In this document: in pieces, positions 1 to 7,360 of the stretch | Layout: every line of letters begins with the position of its first letter | Position numbering within the stretch: position 1 is the stretch's first letter | NCBI GenBank assembly: GCA_945871085.1 | Contig: CAMBVX010000007.1 | Coordinates: 1 to 46,424 of the forward strand | Source: Opitutus sp. GAS368 | GTDB lineage: Bacteria > Verrucomicrobiota > Verrucomicrobiia > Opitutales > Opitutaceae | DNA length: 46,424 nucleotides | Reading direction: 5' to 3' | Position numbers and translations under genes: made by a program | The notes under the pieces: generated by a model | Databases searched by the model: none | What the model was told of the DNA's origin: nothing | Seen by the model: the letters and a program-made list of their open reading frames with translations, nothing else

Positions 1-498
1 CTAACTCGCCGCCCTCTCCACCGCCTGACCCCCCATTCCTACGTAGCGGCGAGCGCCAGCAAGCCGACCTTCCGCATCCACCTTTAGTCGGCGACAGCAC
101 CGGCAAACTCGCCGCCCTCTTCACCGCCTGCCCCCCCCATTCTTACGTAGCGGCGAGCGCCAGCAAGCCGACCGTCCGCATCCACCTTTAGTCGGCAACA
201 GCACCGGCAAACTCGACGCCCTCTTCGCCGCCTGCCCCCCATTCCTACGTAGCGGCGAGCGCCAGCAAGCCGACCTTCCGCATCCACCTTTAGTCGGCGA
301 CAGCACCGGCAAACTCGACGCCCTCTTCACCGCCTGACCCCCCATTCTTGCGTAGCGGCGAGCGCCAGCAAGCCGACCTTCCGCATCCACCTTTAGTCGG
401 CGACAGCACCGGCAAACTCGCCGCCCTCTTCACCGCCTGACCCACCATTCCTGCGTAGCGGCGAGCGCCAGCAAGCCGACCGTCCGCATCCACCTTTT
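1..498. repeat. Tandem array of ~103-bp structured repeats (about 4.8 copies, cut by window start)
   Basis: The phrase beginning GTAGCGGCGAGCGCCAGC recurs at 43, 147, 249, 352 and 455, giving spacings of 104, 102, 103 and 103 bases. The copies differ at only a handful of positions, for example CTCGCC versus CTCGAC and CCTTCCG versus CCGTCCG. The left end lies outside the window and the last copy breaks off near 498. Within a unit GCGGCGAG can pair with CTCGCCGC (in the units that have CTCGCC), and GCCGAC with GTCGGC, so each unit could fold into a long interrupted hairpin. Reading frames run through the repeat only because a 103-base unit has few stops in this GC-rich context. No protein family is recognisable, so I treat it as non-coding. 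Confidence 0.9.
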
Positions 499-630
499 CT
501 AACAGCGCAAGAGCACCAGCCGGAGTACCGTTCCCGGCCAAAGCACGGAATCTATCCTCGGTCCGTATTGAGCGAGCCGTCAGCCGAAAATCCATCAACC
601 AGCTTGTCCACCGTCACACCGCGCGCTACC

Positions 631-671
631 CGCAGCAAACGCAGCAAACGCGGCAAACGCGGCAAACGCGC
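631..671. repeat. 9-bp minisatellite (CGCRGCAAA)
   Basis: A short run of near-identical 9-mers, two copies of CGCAGCAAA followed by two of CGCGGCAAA, ends in CGCGCAGG. It lies between the 103-bp array and the hairpin element. It is a slippage-prone simple repeat and no function is evident. Confidence 0.75.
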
Positions 672-686
672 AGGTCGGCCTTAGTT

Positions 687-794
687 TTACTCGGTTACTT
701 TTTCCTCAAATACAAATCCCTGAAAAGTGTCCCGTGTGACGGGACACTCCCCAGGGGAATTCGGGTTTTTTTGGCAATGAACTTAACCGAGTAA
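687..794. repeat. MITE/REP-like element with terminal inverted repeats and central hairpin
   Basis: TTACTCGGTTA at 687-697 is the exact reverse complement of TAACCGAGTAA at 784-794, so 11-bp perfect inverted repeats bound a 108-base segment. Inside it, GTGTCCCGT at 727-735 and ACGGGACAC at 739-747 form a perfect 9-bp stem with a 3-base loop. A CGGGTTTTTTT run follows at 762-772. The layout fits a small non-autonomous element or REP-like sequence. Alternatively the central hairpin plus T-run may simply act as a transcription terminator. It lies just past the 3' end of the minus-strand receptor gene. Confidence 0.5.
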
Positions 795-843
795 TGTGAG
801 GGCAGCTGGGCGACATCGAGGAACCATAAATTGGCACCACCCT

Positions 844-3800
844 TCACAGATCAAAGGTCGTCGTCAGAATAAACTGCCGGGGATCAATGATGCGGTAAGC
901 ATAAGGTTGGCCGTCGGGATTCACCGCCACGGCCTGCAACCGACCCCGCTCAAAGACATTTCGCACATTCAACTGCACCCGCGCGCGAAGCTTATTATTG
1001 GCGAAACGCAGGTTGTAGCTTGACGAGACATCATAGTAGGCGCGCGCCTTGTCGAAGATCGGTCGCGTCACATCGAGTGAACGCACCACTCCATCGGCCT
1101 CCGGCGCGGCCCCGCGGAAACCGATCGCCGCCTGATCCTCCCAGCGGATTGCCCCGCCCACGCCAAAATTTTTCAACCGGCCCTGCGTGAAGTTATAGTT
1201 GGTGATCGCATTGAAACGCCACTCCCGCACCTGCGAGCGAGGTTTGCCATTATTCGCGATGGCGAGCTTGAGCGGCGCCGCGACATTCCCGGTGTAGAAA
1301 TTAACGGGCGCACCGCCACCGCCGATTACGGAGGTCCACCAATTGACCCCCGCGTCATCCTTCACGCCTTGCCAAACGGGGAGCCGTGAATCGAGAAACT
1401 GCTGCAGACGAGGCGAGATATTGCTGTCGATCGTTTTTTGCTGAGCCCCCGTCATTTTCAGCGTCCAGTTGCGCGTGGGATTGAAGTTCAACTCTAGTTC
1501 GAGACCTTTCGAAACCTGATCGGAAGTCTCCGCGATGCTCTTGCCAACCAGCGTGTCGAGGAAGCCCTCGGGCAACTGCATGATTTTTGCCACCGCCGCC
1601 GACGTCTGCGCCGCCGTCGGGATGATTCCCTGCGCGGTGAAACGTGAGTTCGACAACAGCGTCGCCCAGGTCTCAAAATTAAACGAATCGTTCCCGTTGC
1701 CGCTGCGGCCCGTATCCATGCGGATCGCGCGCGTCGCGACGATACCCGCATCGCCCCCGCGCGAGTCGAACTGCGTCGTATCATAGCGGCTAATTTTCAG
1801 GCTGAGGCGGCTGTCGAGGAGCACAAAGGAAAGGCCGTAGTCGCGGCCTTTGCCGGTCGGATTGGGCAGCACTTCGCCGTAAAGATTGTATTGCGTGATC
1901 GCGGGTTGAAAACTGTCGGACTTGTTGAAGTGCGCGCGCAACCACGCGAGCGGTTTCACCACGATGCCGGAGGTCTTGGTGTTGCCGGATTTTTCCAACC
2001 ACGGGCCCCAGACCTTAAGCGCGTCGTAGTTCAAGAATCCGGTCGCCGCATCCACCGTGGCACCGTTCGAATCGCGGCTGCGATTCTTGTCTTTGCGGAA
2101 GCCAAAGGTCGTCACGATGCGATCACCCAGGAAAAAATTCTGCGTCGTCGCGGACAGCGTGCGAATCTCCCGCCGCGTCCGATTGGACGGCGTCACGCCG
2201 GCCTCGCCGATCGTGGACGGCTCGTTCACCCACTGGTTCGTCAGCGCGTTGAACCACGTGAAGGGATATTTTCCGCTCAGACCATAGATCGCGGGAGGAG
2301 CCGTATCGATGTTCTGCCCCTGATTATCGCCGACGTAGTATTTGTAGTAGGCGCGCGCCGCCGTCACGCCGGTGCGATTCTGCAGGTTGATCCACGGGTG
2401 ATCGTCGATGATCGCATCGCGGTAGCGGAAAGTCGCCGTGTCGATACGCCGGGTCTCGCCGTGGGCCGCAAGTTTTTGTTGGCCGATCCAGCCCAGCCAG
2501 CGCGGGGTGTTTGACGGCGTGAGCTGATAAGCCAGATCCGCGCTCTGAATGTCATTCACGTTCGGGCGATTGAAGAGCGTGGGTTCCGAGGCGGCGAGAT
2601 ACGGACGGAGGAAGTAGGGATTGGCCCGGCCATCGAGGAGTTTTTCGTTTACGTCGACGTAGAGCACGGCGTTCGTTCCACCAATGAAGTTACGGCTGTA
2701 GCTGTCGACGTCTTCATGAAACCAGCCGGCGCGCGCCGCGAAAAGATGGTGCTTGGTGCGCACAATCTCCTGCTCGATTTCAATCGTCGTGATATCGGCT
2801 TTGTCCTTGTTGTAGTTCGGCGCGACGAAATTTACCGAGGACCAATCGTAGAGCGATTTACTCGTGATGCTGGGCGTAACGAAGAGCGGGAAAAGCGAGC
2901 CGCGCAGGCGCTGGAGATCAGTGCCGCTCTCGAGGAAACGAAGATTGGTGGTCAGATTGTCCGGCGTGGCAATTCCGGCGAACGCACCCGTCGTTGGGAC
3001 GGCGCTCGTGCGATTGACGCTCCAAAAGCGGATATCGCCGTTGTCTACGTAAATGCTCGGGCGGTTGTAGAATCCAGTGCCTTGGGCGAGGAGCCCGAGC
3101 GGGAGATTGCCATCTTGCGCCACGGTGAACGGCCCGGTCCTTGCGCCATTGGCGAAGGTCACGATCTGCGTTGTCGGGTCCCACGTCGGACGCCCCACCG
3201 CATTCCAGTAGGAAACGGCGTCGCGCGGCGTGACGGAATTCGGCCGACGCGCGTAGTTGTTGTAGGCTTCAAAGCTCCCGCGAATCGTCGTCGTCGTAAA
3301 CGGTTTGTAGGTCAGTGCACCCTGCTGGCGACGCGTCATCTCGGCGGCCGGCTCGCGTTTGAAACCTTTCGATTCATAAACCGCCGAAACACGGGCGGAG
3401 AGTTTATTGCGGATGATCGGCCGGTTCAGATCGAGACTGGTACGGTAGCCGCCGTAGCTGTCCATGCGCGCTGTAAACGTGGAAATTTGCCGCGTGAGAT
3501 TCGCCTGGGTGCCGATGATGTTGACCGTGCCGGCGGTGTTCCCGAGGCCGAAAATATTGGCGTTGGGTCCGCGCGAAATTTCCACCGCCTCCGTGTTGTA
3601 GAGATCGATCGGGATGGATGAATTGCTCGCGAAATTGCCGCGCGCCGTGTTCGCGGTGTCGAGACCGCGGATACGATTCGCCGTCTGGGGACCGCTCTGC
3701 ACACTGTCGTTCACCCCGCCGTTTCGATCGACGGTGAACGCCGTGAAATTGCCTGTGCCCTCCGTGTTCGCCTCGTAGAGGAAGATGTCGTTGATATCGA

Positions 3801-4218
3801 GGACGGCGGTATCGAGCATCTGCTGCTTCGTGACGACCGTGATGGAGGCACCGAGGTCTTCGAGCTTCGAATTGAGACGCGTGCCCGAGAGGGTGTTCGA
3901 GGCGAGATAGCCTTTATCGGCCCCGGCGTTCACTTGAAACGGTGAGAGTTCGACTACCGTATCCCCGTCGCTGGCTGGCGCGTTCGCGGTCGCGGCCTTG
4001 GCGGCCTTCGTCTCGTTGGCCTGTTGTGCGGCGAGTTCATCGGCGTCGAGCTGGCCGTTCTTATTTTTGTCGTAGCGGGCGAGATCCTGCGCCGCGCGCG
4101 CCGCCCCGGGCACAGTCGGAGCCTGGGCGATCGACCGGGCGGTGAGCAGCGCAGATAAGCCGAGTGCCGCTAGGAGCGACCGTTGGGCCGCGCGACGGGG
4201 TTGGAGTGTGGTCGTCAT
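844..4218 (-). CDS. TonB-dependent receptor with N-terminal EF-hand loop
   Basis: This is an outer-membrane ligand-gated transporter of 1124 residues, energised by TonB-ExbBD, likely importing oligosaccharides. A signal peptide ends near AQA (about residue 33). Residues 50-61, DKNKNGQLDADE, form a canonical EF-hand calcium loop (acidic or Asn at 1, 3, 5; Gly at 6; Leu at 8; Glu at 12). Then come the 'ELSPFQV' segment near residue 90 that stands in for a TonB box in this group, the plug ('GTRLNSKLEDLGASITVVT'), and a long beta-barrel ending in ...TTTFDL. The start ATG has no good Shine-Dalgarno. It lies 36 bases after the PL26-like gene on the same strand, so the two are probably co-transcribed and the substrate may be a pectin fragment. 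The substrate is inference; the family is certain. Confidence 0.93.
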   Translation of the reverse strand: MTTTLQPRRAAQRSLLAALGLSALLTARSIAQAPTVPGAARAAQDLARYDKNKNGQLDADELAAQQANETKAAKAATANAPASDGDTVVELSPFQVNAGADKGYLASNTLSGTRLNSKLEDLGASITVVTKQQMLDTAVLDINDIFLYEANTEGTGNFTAFTVDRNGGVNDSVQSGPQTANRIRGLDTANTARGNFASNSSIPIDLYNTEAVEISRGPNANIFGLGNTAGTVNIIGTQANLTRQISTFTARMDSYGGYRTSLDLNRPIIRNKLSARVSAVYESKGFKREPAAEMTRRQQGALTYKPFTTTTIRGSFEAYNNYARRPNSVTPRDAVSYWNAVGRPTWDPTTQIVTFANGARTGPFTVAQDGNLPLGLLAQGTGFYNRPSIYVDNGDIRFWSVNRTSAVPTTGAFAGIATPDNLTTNLRFLESGTDLQRLRGSLFPLFVTPSITSKSLYDWSSVNFVAPNYNKDKADITTIEIEQEIVRTKHHLFAARAGWFHEDVDSYSRNFIGGTNAVLYVDVNEKLLDGRANPYFLRPYLAASEPTLFNRPNVNDIQSADLAYQLTPSNTPRWLGWIGQQKLAAHGETRRIDTATFRYRDAIIDDHPWINLQNRTGVTAARAYYKYYVGDNQGQNIDTAPPAIYGLSGKYPFTWFNALTNQWVNEPSTIGEAGVTPSNRTRREIRTLSATTQNFFLGDRIVTTFGFRKDKNRSRDSNGATVDAATGFLNYDALKVWGPWLEKSGNTKTSGIVVKPLAWLRAHFNKSDSFQPAITQYNLYGEVLPNPTGKGRDYGLSFVLLDSRLSLKISRYDTTQFDSRGGDAGIVATRAIRMDTGRSGNGNDSFNFETWATLLSNSRFTAQGIIPTAAQTSAAVAKIMQLPEGFLDTLVGKSIAETSDQVSKGLELELNFNPTRNWTLKMTGAQQKTIDSNISPRLQQFLDSRLPVWQGVKDDAGVNWWTSVIGGGGAPVNFYTGNVAAPLKLAIANNGKPRSQVREWRFNAITNYNFTQGRLKNFGVGGAIRWEDQAAIGFRGAAPEADGVVRSLDVTRPIFDKARAYYDVSSSYNLRFANNKLRARVQLNVRNVFERGRLQAVAVNPDGQPYAYRIIDPRQFILTTTFDL

Positions 4219-4254
4219 GGAGTGTAGGGTGTTAAGAAGGGGGACGCCGTTGCG

Positions 4255-7071
4255 TCATTTTTTCAAAGGTGGCACAGCGATTCCCGGTGGTGGTGCCGGC
4301 GCCGTCGGCGCGGCATTTGATCCGCCCCGCCCACTGCGTCCGCCACGTCCGCTCCCTCCGCCCTCGGGCGCGGCTGGCAACTCGTTCGGCAAAGCATCGG
4401 CGCACAGCGCGAGAATCTCGATCACCGTGAGACTGGTCTGGGCGGCGTCGTTGGTGGACAGGCCCGGCGATTCATGCACGGGAGTGAGCGATTCGGGGCC
4501 GCTCACCAGGCGCGGAGTCGCTCCGCGGGCGCGGCTTAGCGCCGCGATCGCGCGTTGCGCATACGCCGGGTTCTTCGTCTCCGCATAGGCGTAGGCGGCG
4601 AGCCGCGGCCCGCCCTGCGCCGTCTCAACATACTGCGCGTCGGCGCCCTCGTTGCCCGTCGTGCGATCCTTGTCGAGCACTTCGCCGGGCGCGTTGCCGA
4701 GCCGGCAGTATTGCAGCCAGGCCTTTTTCCAGTCCTCGCGTCCGAGCAAGGGCACCAATTCAAACATCACCTGCGCCCCGCCCTGAATCGTGGAGAGATT
4801 GTAGTTCACCGGCACCTGTTTGCCGGCCACGGGATCGGGAATCGGGAAAAGTTTTCCCGTCGCCGGGTCGTAGCCCACCGTCATGCTGCCGCCACCCTTG
4901 AGCGGGCCGATCTTGCCGCCGCCGATGTCGGGATTCAGTCCGTTGCGTACACCCGAGCGAATCCAATACGGCATCGCGAGGATCGCGTCCACGCCGCCAT
5001 TGATGCGGTCGCGCCACTGGTTGTCGCCGGTGCGTTCCCACTCCGTCATCCAGTTGCCCGCGAGCGCAAACCAGTCCGGTCCGATCCGGATGCGGCCGGG
5101 AAACTTCGGGTCCTGCGGGAGCACGGGCTGCGCGAGGCGCATCGGGTCGTGCTTCACCGCCGCCAGATCGGCGGTCAGTTGCGCGCGCATCATGTCGCCC
5201 GTGCGCTCGTCGGTCGTGAGATAATAATACGGCCGCCAGTGCGCCGCTTGGCTGACGCGCGCTTCCTTCGCGCCGTCGCCCCACTTCACGACGTTGTGCC
5301 GCGAACCCAAGCCCTGCATCGGGCCGATGTGATAGACGTTCGTCTCGCTCGTATTGCGCGTCTGCGCCTCCGCCATCCGAAACACCTCGGCCCGGCCCGT
5401 ACGCAGGAAACTGGTCCACACCCAAAGCGGCACGCCGAGCTCCGTGTTCTGCCACGCGTGCCCGCCCCAATCGTAATACCAAACGTGCTGCGCGTGATTG
5501 TAGCTGTGGATGTAGTCGCCGAAGGTCCAGAAACCATACCAGTGGCGCTCGTCCACCTGCTGTTGGTAGAACGCCAGCACGGAATCCAGTTTATCCTCCA
5601 CCGCCTTCTTCAACGGCGTGGAACGGTCCGGCAGGCTCCATACTCCGAATACACCCGTCGAATGCAGGTAGTTCGGCGACGCCACCAGCAACGGTTTGTT
5701 CTCTCCGGCCCGCGCCATCGTGACCATCGCCGCTTTTGTCGGGACTTCGCCTGAGGGAAAGATCGTCAACTCGCTCGTCCGCGCGACGCCGTAGGCTTTG
5801 CTCATGCCGGGCTGCACGTCCTCATACGTGGCGTTGAGCCCGTGCGCACGAATGTCGTAGTGCCGCAGGTCCATCGCCGGCGCCTCCGGCGACCAGAGCC
5901 ACGCGGTCAACTGCGCCGTCGCCTTCGCCGCATCGCGGATCTCCAGCCCCGTCGGAAACGACTGCCAAAAATCCTTCACACTGATCGCGAGTCCGCCCCT
6001 GACATCGCCGACAAACGCCAACCCCGAGGCTCGCCGGCCCGCATCCGCAAACACCCACGTGCTCTGCGCATTCGTCCGTTTGTAAATGGTGAAGCCCTCG
6101 GGTGAAGGCTGCGACAGCTTGTAGTCGCTCCAGATCGCATGCTGCTCCTTCGCGTTGTCCGCGTAATAGCGCCCACCCTCGAACCGCTCACCCGCCGCCT
6201 GCATGACGTTGCCGCCGCCCGGTTGGATCGGCTCGGCCCAGAGGCCGCCGTCCGCACCGGAAAATCGCACGTGCCGGTTATGCGGTGCCTCGCGCATCGG
6301 CACCGCAAACGTCAGGCCGACGCCACGGATAAAGTCCTGCTCCTGATCGCCGTCGAAGATCAGCGTGTGAACCACCCGGATCGACTCCTCACCCGCATAA
6401 AAATACAGGCGCACGCTGAACGGCAGCCACTCGCGCGAACCGTTCACCGCTTTGTGCATTCCGTCCACTTTGACAACCGCGCGCACCGGCCCCGCCTGCT
6501 CGACCGTGACCTTGGCGACGTTGCTCAAAAATTTATCGCGCCGCGGTGCCGCGCCCTCGTCCACCTCCGGCCCGTTCTGCGCAATGCAGACGAGCTGTCC
6601 CGCGCGCGCGACTTCGCGTCCGCCGACCGAAAGTGACTCGATCAGATTCGCCCCGGTCGTCCGGAGCCGGGCCTTCATCACACCCGTGTCGATCTCGATG
6701 GCTCCGTTGCTCTGCTGGAGCGTCAGCTTCGCGCCATCCGGCACCACGCCCGTTCCGGCCGCGAGCGTAAACGGCCCCGCTACGCCCGCGCCCACCACCG
6801 TCGCGAGACCGCTCCATTTGAGCGAGCCGTCCGGCCAGTAGGCGAGCGGCCACGTCTGCACCGGCAACGCTTTTCCGCCCGCCGTCATGAGTGAAAACGC
6901 CTGGTCTTTCTTCACCGCACCGCGCGGCCACGGCACCCCGAAGCTCACGCCCGTCGGCCCGCCGGGGGCCGCTTTGTCGAGCCAGTTGACAGCTACATCG
7001 GCGGCCGGCGCGACCGCGCCAATAGCAGCAACAGCGAGTACAAGTCTAAAGCAGATCAGGAGAAACTTCAT
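4255..7071 (-). CDS. PL26/YetA-like exo-rhamnogalacturonan lyase-family protein
   Basis: This is a 938-residue secreted protein with a signal peptide of about 24 residues. The opening after the signal ('NWLDKAAPGGPTGVSFGVPW', then 'WPDGSLKWSGL') matches the N-terminal RIFT-barrel style of the PcRGLX/YetA family. A central beta-sandwich follows, then a C-terminal alpha/alpha-toroid segment with many aromatics ('HVWYYDWGGHAWQNTELGV'). Characterised relatives cleave unsaturated units from the end of rhamnogalacturonan I (CAZy PL26). The last 45 residues are a Gly/Arg then Pro/Ala-rich low-complexity tail not expected in the catalytic fold. It is the first gene of an operon with the downstream TonB receptor and diverges from another receptor gene. 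Family assignment is from memory of motifs; the exact substrate is not proved. Confidence 0.75.
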   Translation of the reverse strand: MKFLLICFRLVLAVAAIGAVAPAADVAVNWLDKAAPGGPTGVSFGVPWPRGAVKKDQAFSLMTAGGKALPVQTWPLAYWPDGSLKWSGLATVVGAGVAGPFTLAAGTGVVPDGAKLTLQQSNGAIEIDTGVMKARLRTTGANLIESLSVGGREVARAGQLVCIAQNGPEVDEGAAPRRDKFLSNVAKVTVEQAGPVRAVVKVDGMHKAVNGSREWLPFSVRLYFYAGEESIRVVHTLIFDGDQEQDFIRGVGLTFAVPMREAPHNRHVRFSGADGGLWAEPIQPGGGNVMQAAGERFEGGRYYADNAKEQHAIWSDYKLSQPSPEGFTIYKRTNAQSTWVFADAGRRASGLAFVGDVRGGLAISVKDFWQSFPTGLEIRDAAKATAQLTAWLWSPEAPAMDLRHYDIRAHGLNATYEDVQPGMSKAYGVARTSELTIFPSGEVPTKAAMVTMARAGENKPLLVASPNYLHSTGVFGVWSLPDRSTPLKKAVEDKLDSVLAFYQQQVDERHWYGFWTFGDYIHSYNHAQHVWYYDWGGHAWQNTELGVPLWVWTSFLRTGRAEVFRMAEAQTRNTSETNVYHIGPMQGLGSRHNVVKWGDGAKEARVSQAAHWRPYYYLTTDERTGDMMRAQLTADLAAVKHDPMRLAQPVLPQDPKFPGRIRIGPDWFALAGNWMTEWERTGDNQWRDRINGGVDAILAMPYWIRSGVRNGLNPDIGGGKIGPLKGGGSMTVGYDPATGKLFPIPDPVAGKQVPVNYNLSTIQGGAQVMFELVPLLGREDWKKAWLQYCRLGNAPGEVLDKDRTTGNEGADAQYVETAQGGPRLAAYAYAETKNPAYAQRAIAALSRARGATPRLVSGPESLTPVHESPGLSTNDAAQTSLTVIEILALCADALPNELPAAPEGGGSGRGGRSGRGGSNAAPTAPAPPPGIAVPPLKK

Positions 7072-7193
7072 GGAGAGAACGGGAGTTGGGGTGATGCGGC
7101 AAGCCGACGTCCGCTGCTGCGGCGAGCCGCGTTCACGTTGTCGCGCCAGACGCGCCGACGCTAGCTTCGATCCGCGCGACCTCGCGCGGCTGC

Positions 7194-7259
7194 GCGGACA
7201 GTCCGAGCGGAGCCGTTACCCCGTAACGTGCGCTCGTCGCAGCCGTCCTGACTGTCCGC
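7194..7259. promoter_or_regulatory. Nested palindrome between divergent PL26-like and receptor genes
   Basis: Within the 289-base divergent intergenic region (7072-7360), GCGGACAGTC at 7194-7203 is the exact reverse complement of GACTGTCCGC at 7250-7259. Inside this pair GAGCG (7205-7209) pairs with CGCTC (7231-7235), and CGTTAC (7214-7219) pairs with GTAACG (7223-7228) around a CCC loop. It could be an operator serving both promoters, or a structured RNA leader of either gene. No promoter boxes stand out clearly. Confidence 0.45.
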
Positions 7260-7360
7260 TCCCGGATCAGTTGGCAGACTCAACCCTCGCGCAGCCTTCT
7301 CATCCTCATCCGCCGACCCATTCGCGCCTCTTCGAATCCCGACCACCCCACACCGACCCT

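Noticed and set aside
1-498. CRISPR array
   Set aside because: The units are continuous 103-base repeats with no variable spacers, and no cas gene is nearby.
1-498. Integron attC cassette array
   Set aside because: Unit length would fit, but the conserved attC core ends (RYYYAAC/GTTRRRY) and cassette genes are absent.
84-598. Overlapping minus-strand frames through the 103-bp array, some starting with ATG
   Set aside because: They encode only the repeat in shifted frames, differ between copies by frame and show no recognisable fold; satellite DNA explains them.
1891-3621. Long plus-strand open frames of 200-300 residues inside the receptor gene
   Set aside because: They are antisense shadows of a GC-rich gene, rich in Arg and His without motifs.
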